NCBI RefSeq assembly: GCF_022581195.2 | Contig: NC_061454.1 | Location: forward strand, 7,006,001-7,070,000 | DNA length: 64,000 bases | Source: Helicoverpa zea | Lineage: Eukaryota; Arthropoda; Insecta; Lepidoptera; Noctuidae | Direction: 5' to 3' | Part shown: positions 11,455-22,287 of the stretch, one piece after another | Layout of the letters: every line of letters begins with the position of its first letter | How positions within the stretch are numbered: the first letter of the stretch is position 1 | Position numbers and translations under genes: made by a program | The notes under the pieces: generated by a model | Told to the model about the DNA's origin: nothing | What the model saw: the letters and a program-made list of their open reading frames with translations, nothing else | The model's database searches: none

Positions 11455-11728
11455 CCTGGGGTTCAATGGGGCGACCGAGTGTGCCAAGCATTAATTTTTG
11501 TTCCCTTCGTAGTTTTAAGAAGTCAGTCCGATTTGTTGTTTTTTTTTTCGATCGTTGCACCTAAGTTTTTTGATGTTTTTAAGTCGTTTTTTGTAAATAT
11601 GTACATTTCTGAAATATAAATAATCCAGGGAAAAATTAAAATGAACACTTGCACGGAATGGCGCAGTTATACTTAGCTAGCGGCGCACGCTTGGCTCGTA
11701 TTTTTACGGTTAATAGGTGCCACTAGTG

Positions 11729-12536
11729 CAGCGGTTCCCAAATGGGGTTCCGCGGAACCCTGAGTTTTCATTCATTTGACAGAACGTGAAATGACACGGC
11801 ATACGAGTATTTCCAGTGGCTATTTTTACCATGAATCAAAAAGTGACATTATTTCAAATTTTTGCACCTCCGCGAATCCGAAAATTTCGCCCTCGCTTCG
11901 CTCGCGACTCCACGTTAGTTGTGATGCTTTTCTGTTCGTTTAATTGCTCAGGTAGGTATCCAACACCGAAAAAATTTCGAGCTCTTCCGTCGAGGTTTCC
12001 TTTGATGTTTAATTTTTATTCCTCTGGTTCAGAAAAAGCAATAGCGCTTTCTTCGCTAGCTGCTTATTCATTTGCATTTGCTTTTTTGTGTGGATATTGT
12101 ACTTTTTGAGACCTTATTAATTTACAGTGATTTTGTTTCTTTTGTGTAGGTAGGTACTTAAACTAAAAAAAATTCGCGCTCGCTTCGCTCGCGATCCCGG
12201 CTACCACTGAATGTCTTTCAATGCTAGAGGGTGCTTGGAACTACTTCTTTTAGTAAAAAAAATCGCGCCCGCTCGCCTCGCACCTCTACAAACCCAATAT
12301 GTTTCTTTTTGCGTTTACTTTGTCAGTCTTCAAACTGAAAACTATTCACATAATATACAAAGTCAAGGGCGGCTAAATTGTTTTCTGGCCCGTGTGGCAG
12401 ATAGCCATGCTACGCCTGAATATACTGAATATGTCTCTAACCATATAACCATTCAGTTTACTTCTTAAACTAAGGTTCCGCCGAAAAATGGTGAAACGAA
12501 AAGGGTTCCGAAGCCAAAAGAATTCGGGAACCGCTG
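11729..12536. mobile_element. Non-autonomous hAT element 2
   Basis: It starts CAGCGGTTCCCAAAT and ends TTCGGGAACCGCTG, flanked by perfect 8-bp duplications CACTAGTG at 11721-11728 and 12537-12544. It carries several copies or worn copies of the GCGCTCGCTTCGCTCGCG motif (near 11886, 12173 and 12262) about 90-200 bp apart. No transposase remains; the open frames inside come from the GC-rich repeats. Confidence 0.88.
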
Positions 12537-12614
12537 CACTAGTGGGCAAGAGTGGCGAAGAGGATAGTCTAAAATAGAGAAAAAAAAATTGTAAATTTTT
12601 AGTTATTTATTTCA

Positions 12615-14311
12615 TCATAACTCTAATTCATTTTGTTCAATATTACAAGAATTATTTTGTTCTTGATTTGTAGTTCCTAGTTCTTTAGGAACCAGGGCAA
12701 ACATGTACACTGGATATATACCGTTAGGAAAGTTTGTTTGCTTACATTGTTTGATTCTCTTTAAATTACACTTTTTAAAAATTGATAAATATTGTTTGTA
12801 TGATCTGGTTACCGAGGAATCTGTCAAGTCCTTTTCAATTTTCCCAGAAGAAGTTACATTTTCTTTTACTACTATTACACCATTTTTAGACAGTGAATTT
12901 CTGAAATAAGAAAGTATGAATTAGTCACTTCATGATAACATATTATAAACACGAATTTGGGCAGACACAGGCACAATCTTAATTTGTTCACTCACATATC
13001 CCAATGGGAAGGCAATCTGACACCACTGGTGAGAGATCAGGGAAGGACTTACATCAACATGCTCTCCGATGCATCTGTCACCAATTACCAACTTCCACAT
13101 TATGGACTGCTTTGTGAGAGTTTCTAAAACCCACAAAGCAATTTCAGCCAGATCCATGAATTGAATTGGAGACCTTGTGAACTGTAATATATGTCCCGTA
13201 GCTGGCTGGTCTCCTTATATGAGAACAGCCCCATTACATTTCATTTGTATTTTATAGATATATGTAAAGAAAATATATTATTATAATTTTCCTTTCAGTA
13301 AATATTATTATTTATTTTTTTAATTAATCAATATTTAAGTACTTTATAATGACATTGAAAGAACATTACAAAACATCACACTAAGCACACGTCATACAAA
13401 GTATTTTGAAGAAAATAAACCTGTTTTTGTCACTTTCTATTTATTTTAATGGGGAAGCAAAAGAGAGATAAGGTAGAGTTTTATTAATAAGCAGGTGCAT
13501 ACTGTATATAGATTTTGCTCTGAAAGAAAAAAGTTATCGGATATCACACTCCGAACATTGCTGAGAATGTTGGGATGCAGGTTGGTTGGTTATTGTGACA
13601 TTTTTAGTAATTTTGCATCAAATTAAGTGACATGTCATAAGTGAAGTAATTATATCTGACTTAGTTACAAAGAATCCTATATGAAAACCAAACCTTGCAG
13701 CACAATTTCTACACAAGTGGTGGACATTATAGGTGGAGTCGTTTTGGTTACTATAATATGTTTATTATGATTCCACAAAGGACATCACTTATTTTCAATA
13801 TTGAAACATGGGAACACCAAGATCAAAATTAGTTTCAAATAAAAATATGTAGTTCTTATTATAAAATTATTTACCTGCATCTTATAAGATATGCCTCTAA
13901 ATCCTTGTCTGTAAGGTAACCAAGAACCCACTGGTTCCAAATTACGTCATATTTCCTCACAGGTGTAAACTCCTGCAAGCCAACCTTGTATAACATTCCA
14001 AGTTTTGAAGAAAGCTCTCCCACATATTGTTTTATCGAGTTAATAAATTTATCATCAGGCTCAACAACATCAACCATTTCAAAATTTGGTAACAGCAATT
14101 TTTTTGTTATTCTACCAATTCCAGCGCCACAGTCAAGGGCCATTTTAGTAGAAGGACTAGCCTTAGAGGACAGTAAAGATTTTAGAAAGAGTTCGGATCC
14201 TTCAATATCGGCTTCGGAAATAAATCCAAATCCACCCAGGACTCCATCAACAGTGGGCGGAATATCTGCCCAGTATTGTAAAGATTTTTCATAATTAATA
14301 GCACCGTTCAT
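12615..14311 (-). CDS. NTMT1: Alpha N-terminal protein methyltransferase 1 (NTMT1/METTL11A type), two exons
   Basis: Coding exons are complement 14311-13875 and 12900-12615: a donor at 13874, an acceptor CAG at 12903-12901, and a phase-correct join giving 240 aa. The enzyme uses S-adenosylmethionine to methylate the alpha-amino group of proteins beginning X-Pro-Lys/Arg after Met removal, acting in nucleus and cytosol. Visible family marks are the YW at residues 13-14, PPTVDGVLGG at 18-27, SAM motif I LDCGAGIGR at 59-67, the acidic motif DVVEPDD and the substrate-side DVIWNQWVLGYLTD. Exon 2 supplies the GVIVVKEN strand and the family-typical ending NFPNGIYPVYMFAL. A short tail (PKELGTTNQEQNN and following) extends past the usual end. 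The intron (12901-13874) has no supportable gene. Confidence 0.92.
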
Positions 14312-14544
14312 AGTTGATCTCTTTAGGTAATCTTTCTAGCTATAAACCAAGCTTTGTAGCCATAATCAAAAGATATACAGGTATTAACAGAGACTCAGAT
14401 TACCATATTTATGTACCTTTTTAGAAAGCGTATTACCTATAAAAAAATAGAGAAAATAATAATGAACGAATGAATGACAATGATGTCAATATGTCAATGT
14501 CAAAAAGGCACCTTTTTAATTTTTTTTCGACCGTCTGTGTAACC

Positions 14545-15513
14545 CATAGACATAATATTAGTAAACAGGACTGCGCATATAAACCCAAAAAACGAGCCGA
14601 GTGAAACAGTTAGTACGGAGGCTGTCTGTCCCTTTCTAATAGGGTGACTATGAGATTAAGCTATGTGAGACAAATCCGAATTTGCTAAGATTATTAAACA
14701 CAGATTAGTATTGAAGTTTTCACTTACGCAGTTTGTGACCTTAAGATACTAATAAAGGCTTTTAATAATTAGCGGAAATTAGCAGTATAAAAGCAGGAAG
14801 ATTCGAAGTGAAGACTGTTTTTTTTGTATTTCTACTTCATATATAGACTGCTGAGCCATTTATGTCGCCTTTCTTCATTTTTTGGGAAGCTATAACAATA
14901 GTACAACAGTTTTAAAATCCATCACCCATATTTTGATTCGTTACAAGAATTCATGGGCACCCTAGTTGTTTGGTTTACGAAAATGTTATTATTAGCTAAC
15001 CTGTGGAACGATATATTGCAACCACCATAGTATTCACTTTTGCAAGTAGAAACGCAACACTTTTTCACCATTTTAATAGTTTAAATTGATTTAATACAAA
15101 AAAATATAAACAAAATTTTAAATGCTGATTACGCGCCAAGAATGTTCAGGGTTGCCGCTAGAAAATAAAAAAAAGCAAAATAAAAATGTATGTTGTTTAT
15201 GTTTTAATAATAAATACGAATAAATTAATGCGATTGTTATTAATTTGTTGACTTACAATTGTTAAAATAAGATAAAAATATAAGTGATTCAATTGTTTTT
15301 GGGAAGACAAAACTTTTGATCACAACATTTTTTTATGCTGGCAAGGTGTTAGAAAGAGACAAACAGCCTCCGTTCGAACTATCCCTCTCGGCTCGGATTT
15401 GCCTCTGTGTATTATGCAACCAATTTAGTACCTTATTGCGTTAGAATAGAGTTCATTTTCGTAAATATATATTTTGAGCGTGCGCAATCTTGTTTAGTAA
15501 TATTATATCTATG
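14545..15513 (-). mobile_element. P-element-like DNA transposon, copy A, with THAP remnant
   Basis: Terminal inverted repeats of about 34 bp start CATAGACATAATATTAGTAA on the left; the right end, reversed, reads CATAGATATAATATTACTAA. Perfect 8-bp duplications GTGTAACC flank it at 14537-14544 and 15514-15521. On the minus strand an ATG at 15071-15069 opens MVKKCCVSTCKSEYYGGCNI then SFH, the start of a THAP zinc-finger domain, followed by GTTAGC, an intron, and a second exon beginning FPKNEERRHKWLSS. CA ends, 8-bp duplications, TIRs of about 30 bp and an N-terminal THAP domain together fit the P superfamily. The catalytic part of the transposase is absent, so the copy is non-autonomous. Confidence 0.85.
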
Positions 15514-15790
15514 GTGTAACCAGATTAAATTTTACACAATAGCCGACCTCTTCAAAAAAAAAACGGAGATATACCAACTTGCACATGGAAAGATAAAGAT
15601 ACGTTTATTTGTAAATATACAGAGTGGTACAGTTGAAAAACACCGATTTTAAAATATATTTCATTCATTTATCATCACTAAATGTTATATACAAGGGTAT
15701 TTGCCCGTATTTGTATTTCGTTTAGAAAGTGTGGTTTAGGTTCGATAATCTGTGCTGTTTGTATTGGCAACACTGGTCGCTTCATATTTT

Positions 15791-15831
15791 CTTTTACGTA
15801 CGTCAAAAACGCCAGTCGAGACGTTTTCAAA
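15791..15831 (+). promoter_or_regulatory. RPL35 start region with a TOP-like tract
   Basis: CTTTTACG at 15791-15798 is a pyrimidine-rich start as expected for 5'-terminal oligopyrimidine mRNAs of ribosomal proteins. It lies about 40 bases before the ATG at 15832. The start site itself is inferred. Confidence 0.55.
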
Positions 15832-17405
15832 ATGGTTTGTGAAAATATTTTTTATCTTTGAAATTACGACTGATCCTACAGCAATGATTTACGATCGAGG
15901 GTTAACTATTATTTGTGGATTACGTTCTACCAATAAAATTATATATTTTGTGTATATTTTGTGAATAATCGGTGCATGGAAAATATGACCGACCCATACC
16001 TACATCTGAAATGGTTTTCTTGTGTTGCAGTGATTTCCCACGATATTTGTGATATTCTATTTGCAATGTATAGAAGATAAAACCATCGCGATATCTGTTA
16101 TAGCGAAGTGTAGTGTTACGGTATTTTTAAGTGAATATCTTACATTTACAGGGTAAGGTTAAGTGTTCGGAGTTGCGGACGAAAGACAAGAAAGAGCTGT
16201 TCAAGCAGCTCGAGGAGTTGAAAACAGAATTGACCAATCTTCGTGTTGCTAAAGTGACTGGAGGTGTTGCATCCAAACTTTCAAAAATGTAAGTACCATT
16301 CTATACCACCAATACTATTATGAAGGGTTAACAGTTTTCCTACGATTAATCAGAGTGTAGGGAAAGGCGAGCAAAGAATTCACAAACCAATACAATCAAT
16401 GACTCGAAACAAATATTTTATAACAAGACCAAAAACAAAATATTATAAGCCCATGTTATCTGCTGATAATGTAGCTTCTCAATAGTGTCAATTTTTCAAA
16501 TTGGTTCAGTAATTTCAGAGCCATTACACAGACAAACATGGGTACCTACAATAAAAAAATGAATTTTGTTTATTACATTAGTATTGAAGACAGATTGTTT
16601 CTAAGAGTTATGCTGTAAATGCATAGTGTTATTGAGAACCCTATCCGTAACGACATCAGTATAACACAATTAACGTCTATGTAGATGTATAAACAGGAGC
16701 TTATCAAAATTGAATTTCCATTCGAATTTCTTATGATTTCATATTGCTATAAAATATTTGTTTCGAGTTATTGATTAAATCAGTTTGTGAATTCTTAGCA
16801 CACCCCAGTGTGCAGGGGAAACCTCAGGGTCTGTCTGAGTAGTGTTGCATAGAATCTTTCTTAAAAAGTCAGTTGAAATTCTGAAGTATTGTTTAGCAAA
16901 TCAATGTTATGAAACGGAGATATTTCCATACAACGGAAAAAAACGCATCCACGCACTACGCTGCATCATGCGGGGCAGTGTGATAATCGCCTTAATTACA
17001 ATTAAAAAATGTTATGCTTAATAATAATTGCATTATTTCAGACACAGCAACCAAAAAATAAAAAAAACTAGTTATTGTTGCTATTATGTTGCTGTGTTAC
17101 ATTTGTGGCCATTCAGATTGCAGAAATGTTTTCTTTCAGAATACCTTAATTAATCAAAGTTTATTTGTTGCAGACGTGTTGTAAGAAAAGCGATTGCACG
17201 AGTCTACATTGTTTACCATCAGAAAATGAAAGTGAACCTCAGAAACCATTACAAAAACAAGAAGTACAAGCCTTTAGACTTGAGGACTAAGAAGACCCGT
17301 GCTATGCGTAAAGCTCTTAGCAAACATGAGTCTAAAATAAAGACAAGGAAAGAGATCAGAAAGAAGTCTCTATTCCCTCCTCGAGTTTATGCTGTTAAGG
17401 CTTAA
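15832..17405 (+). CDS. RpL35: 60S ribosomal protein L35 (uL29), three coding exons
   Basis: Coding exons are 15832-15834, 16152-16288 and 17174-17405. The first coding exon is only the ATG, followed by a GTTTGT donor; the second begins GKVKCSELRTKDKKELFKQL; the third runs from RVVRKAIARVYIVYHQ to the stop after PPRVYAVKA. The total of 123 aa is the usual length for eukaryotic L35. The protein sits near the polypeptide exit tunnel of the large ribosomal subunit and is part of the docking site for nascent-chain factors. The sequence is nearly identical to what I recall for other insects, so identity is very secure. The ATG-only exon is inferred from the TOP-like start and splice signals. The AATAAA directly after the stop (17405-17410) could serve as the poly(A) signal. 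Confidence 0.96.
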
Positions 17406-18349
17406 ATAAAGTTTGTAATCACTTTTTGGGTTTCATTGCTGTCTATACTTTACAATTTGGGGACTATTCATGTAAGATCCAGATTATTTACAGATTCCAT
17501 TTTACAATCAACACACATTTAATCTTAAGTTTAGTAATACAACACTGGCCTCGAAAGATATTTTAAACCGCTTCTGAAAAGTGAATGTTTTTTTTTTTAA
17601 ACAATCTAAGTTTCTTGTAATATGTAAGCAAATCTATGATCTAATGTGTTCTGCTTTCCTAAACTCGTCTGCCAAATCTTTCGTAAACTCGTGTGAAAAC
17701 GTGGAAGCTGGTATAGAATCACGTAATAATAGAGTGAGATATCTGAAACTTAAAAAAGAACCAGGGGCTTGATTCTGCTAAGTAAATAATGTGAAAGTTG
17801 GACAACAGTAACTGTTGTCCAACTGTTGAATCTCAGTAACAGTTTTAGGGTCCGTTCACACAGACTGGCTAGGAGAGGAGAGCAAATTCTTAACATTTTG
17901 AAAATCGAGTTCTTAGTATTTGTAGCCGTTTGTTGCCCGTGGTACTACCAATAGTACTACCAAGCGGTCTGGTAGTACCACGGGCAAGAAAAAACTACCC
18001 GTGGTACTACTGTCAATATTTTAGTTTTTTTTTTCAACCCTTTTGTTGTCACAGTTGATATTGACATCCTGGAAAGAGAATTGAAATATATATTTTTTAA
18101 ATGTGGATATATTTTGGTACTGTTTCGTAAATAGGTCTGGTAGTTGTGAAATTTTTCATTGCTCAAAATCGACAAGAGTCAAAAACACTTAGTTTTTTTT
18201 TCACAAATCAGAATTAAATATCTACTTACGTTTTTCGTTTTATTTATATTAAGTAGATAAGTATTATATTAAGTAGGTAGTGTTATTCATTAAAATTATC
18301 GACCGCATTGAGTAGGTATTGATATGAACATGTAAGTTATGCTGTCCTA
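17406..18349. other. Intergenic region with hairpins and a MITE fragment
   Basis: Downstream of RPL35, a fragment of the GGCCCGATTCT-type MITE family begins near 17762 (CAGGGGCTTGATTCTGCTAA). It contains a perfect 12-bp-stem hairpin GTTGGACAACAG...CTGTTGTCCAAC (17796-17822). A second hairpin at about 17937-17987 pairs CCCGTGGTACTACCA with TGGTAGTACCACGGG, and a third copy of CCCGTGGTACTAC follows at about 17998-18010. No gene seen. Confidence 0.5.
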
Positions 18350-18499
18350 GTACTTTACTTTTTTGGTTCGGCCGTCTTCTGTAAATTAGATTTAAAACGT
18401 ACTTTGCGTTCAGCGCAGATAGTGTAGCTTCCTAACAGTGAAAGAATCATATGGTTTGACGCATTAGGTGCACTTCTCAAATTATACATCGTGCTCAAA

Positions 18500-19791
18500 T
18501 GGTGCACTTCGCAACTGGTGCTCTTCTCAAATAAAGGATGATGGGTAAAATTGGCCGGTATATCCAATAAAAACGATTCGCATATCAAATGATAGCTTAT
18601 ACCCTAAGCTTCATTTTTTATTATGGGCAAAACATTGTAAACCACCGGAGAACGAAGATATGACACTTGATAGCATAGGACAGCCTAAGGACTTGATCCA
18701 CTTCATTTTGTATGGGAGGGATGTTTAAGTACATTATTATTGTCAATAATGGTCAGAACGAGTCGCAGAAGGTGTCTGTGCCCATATTTTCCAAGTTTAT
18801 TGAAAAAAAAAAGATTATTTAGCATTTAGTATTTACAACGTATGGTGTACGTATTCCGCCGTTCTGGTGAGTCTAACCGGCAAAACCAATGAAAACCATT
18901 TGCATATCAAATGATAGCTCATATCCTAAGCTTCATTTTTTATTATGGGCAAAACATTGTGAACCACCGGAGAACGATGATATGACACTTGGTAGCGTAG
19001 GACAGCGTATGGACTTGAAACCCTTCATTTTGTATGGGAGAGATGTTTAAGTGCCATTATTATTGTCCATATTAGTCAGGGCGTATCACACAAGGTGTCT
19101 GTGCCCATATTTTCCAAGGTTATAAAAAAGATTATTTAGCAGGTATTACCTATTTACAACGTATGGTGTACGTACTCCACCGTTCTGGTGGCTCTAACCG
19201 GCATAACCAATAAAAACAATTCGCATATCAAATGATAGCTGATACCCTAAGTTTTATTTTTTATTATGGGCAAAACATTGTAAACCACCGGAGAACGAAG
19301 ATATGACACTTGATAGCATAGGACAGCCTAAGGACTTGAACCACTTCATTTTGTATGGGAGGGATGTTTAAGTGCATTATATTATTGTCAATAATTGTCA
19401 GAACGAGTCGCAGAAGGTGTCTGTGCCCATATTTTTCAAGTTTATTGAAAAAAAAAAAGATTATATCAAATGATAGCTAAATGATGGCATATCCTAAGCT
19501 TCATTTTTTATTATGGGCAAAACATTGTGAACCACCGGAGAACGAAGATATGACACTTGGTAGCGTGACACAGCGTATGGACTTGAAACACTTCATTTTG
19601 TATGGGAGAGATGTTTAAGTGCCATTATTATTGCCAATATCAGTCAGGACGTATCACAGAAGGTGCATGTGTCCATATTAATAAAAATACAGGCAGCATT
19701 CACAACATAAGGTGTACGTATTCCGCCGTTTCAGTGAGTCTAACCGGCATAACCAATAATATCCATTTGCACATCAAATGATAGCTTATAC
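18500..19791 (+). repeat. Tandem array of an approximately 320-bp unit (4 copies plus a split fifth)
   Basis: The landmark TTATTATGGGCAAAACATTG recurs with its flanks at about 18619, 18941, 19261 and 19509, giving spacings near 320, 320 and 248 bases. Units share AAATGATAGCT, CACCGGAGAACGA, TATGACACTTGRTAGC and TTCATTTTGTATGGGAG. A fifth unit begins at about 19760 and is interrupted by the hAT at 19792-20538, resuming at 20547. A single diverged copy occurs in POFUT1 intron 2 at about 40440-40530. The unit has no coding capacity. Confidence 0.8.
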
Positions 19792-20538
19792 CAGTCTTTC
19801 CCAAAGTGGGCGATAACGCCCCTTGTGGGCGCTGCAGGTCTCATGGGGGGCGGTAAGAGACCCAGAAAGAAAATGGGGGCGTTTTGTAGAGGCCTGGAGG
19901 GTGATTTGTAATTTTATTTAGTTAGAGGCCTCTTAGACAACGACTGAATGAGCTCTCGACTCTCAACAACAACTTGTGAACATCAACTGATATGAATTAA
20001 AAGATTGCTCAAACTCGGTCCTATATTTCTCTCCGCGTATTTGTTCTGTCCTATTTTATTGAATATAGAAAAAATTAAAATCATGTCAATGTCAATCGGT
20101 CGCTCCGTTTCGTAATTAAAGTAGACACAAACAAACAAATTAAAAGGCAACAGACACACTTTCGAAGAAGTTATAGTGGTTTTTAAATAGGTGAAAAACC
20201 GGCCAAGTGCGAGTCGGACTCGCGCACGAAGGGTTCCATACCAGAGCAAAAATTAGCAAAAAATCATGTTTGTTGTATGGGAGCCCCCGAAAATATTTAT
20301 TTTATTCTAGTTTTCAGTAGGTATTTGTTGTTATAGCGGCAACAGAAATACAACATCTGTGAAAATTTCAACTCTCTAACTATCACGGTTCATGAGACAG
20401 ACGGACTGATGGACAGAGGAGCGAAAATAATATGGTCCCGTTTTGCCCTTTGGGTACGGAACCCTAAAAAAAGGGGGGCGCTAAAAAAATATTTATTTTC
20501 AAAGTGGGCAGTAGACAAAATAAGTTTGGGAACCACTG
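19792..20538. mobile_element. hAT-type element inside the tandem array
   Basis: It starts CAGTCTTTCCCAAAGTGGG and ends TTTGGGAACCACTG, which is the classic hAT end. Flanking 8-bp duplications GCTTATAC are perfect (19784-19791 and 20539-20546). Both ends carry a GGGCG / CAAAGTGGGC subterminal block. A repeat is nested inside it at about 20195-20472. Confidence 0.9.
20195..20472 (+). repeat. Lepidopteran dispersed repeat (CCGGCCAAGTGCGAGTCGG type)
   Basis: It opens AAACCGGCCAAGTGCGAGTC and closes GGGTACGGAACCCTAAAAA, with TGTTGTATGGGAGCCCC and TTATAGCGGCAACAGAAAT between. I recognise this as one of the commonest dispersed repeats of Lepidoptera. Its class is not certain from sequence alone. 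It lies wholly within the hAT at 19792-20538, so it inserted later. Confidence 0.65.
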
Positions 20539-20546
20539 GCTTATAC

Positions 20547-22278
20547 CCTAAACTTCAATTTTTGTTATGGGTGGAACATTGTTAACCACTGGGGAAGGAA
20601 TATATCAGTCCTGTAAGCCTACGACTGCCTATGGAATTAAACCACTTTGGCACGTATGGTATATAAAGAAAACCTACCTATCTTCTTATTATAAATAACG
20701 TAGCTTTTCCACCACTGAAAGATTTTTCAAATCAGTTCAGTCAAGTCCGTAGCCCATTTCATGCAAATACTTGTCGTGAGTACTTGCATGACATCATCTA
20801 ATGGCCAGGATAATACATCTTGCTTTGAAATATAATCCTATGGAATTGGAGGTGTGCTGGCATCAAGCTATCATCATCAATGACTGTCGACTGTCCTGGC
20901 TAACAAGCCTGATGTGCCATATGATGAGAACTCTGTGAAAGCTGATAAACAACTTAAATAACTTTAGTCTAAGAATACTGATTAAACCCCTCATTTATCT
21001 TTGCGGACCTGACCACCCGTGCGGTTTTTTTAATATATTATTATATTCAAAGATAGAGTGATTGAAGAGGTAGGTTTGTATGTGTAATAACATCCGTTAA
21101 ATAGTGAGTAAATTCTGTTTTCCCGTGCGAAGCTGGGGTGGGTCGCTACTTTTCTAATAACTCGACAACCCAAGGCCGACTATCCTGGTGCCGCAGAACG
21201 AGGAAATGCTATCTCCAATAATGGAAATAGTATACGGTGGTAGAAGTAAAAGTTTTTATGTTTTGTTTTGCTATTAAAACAATTATGCGTAGTTAAGACC
21301 GATTTTTATTGATAGTCTACCCTAGGCTTATTTAAAAAAGTGATAAGTTGACGAAAATACATCATACAATGAATTTTTCTAGTATGGATTTTATTTTAAA
21401 CAAAAAAAAATCGGTGCAAAAAGTATAACTCTTTTGTGCCCGACTGTACTTATTTCCGGTAGATTCTTGACATGAACCGTTTTATTTCAGTAACTATAGG
21501 GTATAAGCAATAATATAATATTCATTAGAACTTTATTGGTTATCAGGCCAGGGTTCATACAAAATTGCCCATCATCCTTTCCTTGTTATAATTTATTTTG
21601 GAGTAGGTGACTCTTTCTTACATATTTTTTTTTTTGTTATTTTTGTATGACTTTTTATATTACTTTTAAAATTTTCCGATTCTTTAATTTTATGAGCCTA
21701 AAATAAATATTGTATGGGATAAGGGCAGGAGGATGATGATGTATATAAAAATATTTAAAATAAGTTCGGACTTTGACTGTTTGCCTACTCGCTACAGCAG
21801 CGTAGCGAGTGTTTCAAAACTTAGAATCCTGAGCGATAGCGAAAGAATCAAAAGAGCACAAGGTGAAAAATCTTTGCACTCGAGTGCAACACGTAACTTT
21901 TTATCAATCACCGGAGCATTGTTTTTTAGAGAATGGATTTAAAGAATGGTCGAAGGGCGCTTGGTGTGTGAAATAATAAGAGAGGAGCTGACCGCCTCCG
22001 ATTGCATAGATCGGTACTTTTTCTCGGTCTTGCAGGCGTTTGGCTCCGGATGCATGCTCTCGCTCACGCAGCCGATCGGTTGTGGTCTGTGTGCCTTACC
22101 CTTAACCATAGCGGGCATAAGATATAGTGCTCAAGCAAGATTGATAACTATCACAATATATTACGAAAATTTACTCAATTTCAACGCAATAAGCTAGGTA
22201 CCTACTATGTAGTAGCTAGTACTATTTGGTGGCGTGGCCACTGCACGCCATCACCAATGTGAACAGTGGGTATTCGTA
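20547..22278. other. Repeat-derived region without a supportable gene
   Basis: The first about 110 bases continue the fifth tandem unit. A retroelement 3' fragment lies near 20680-20770, and a GAAGCTGGGGTGGGTCGCTA fragment near 21130. At 21780-21920 a block (GCGATAGCGAAAGAATC, AGAGCACAAGGTGAAAAATC, GCACTCGAGTGCAACACGTA) recurs at 27690-27800 and, inverted, at about 40800-40920. A frame at 21946-22197 has no recognisable domain. Confidence 0.45.
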
Positions 22279-22287
22279 TTGTTGGCG

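Noticed and set aside
12930..13157. 75-codon minus-strand frame between the NTMT1 exons
   Set aside because: Lies inside the intron; the phase-correct join of flanking exons gives the full enzyme without it, and no domain is recognisable.
18500..19791. CRISPR-like regularly spaced repeats
   Set aside because: A eukaryotic tandem array of 320-bp units, with no short repeat-spacer structure.
21946..22197. 83-codon frame MVEGRLVCEIIREEL onward
   Set aside because: Reasonable composition, but no domain, no splice partners and repeat surroundings.
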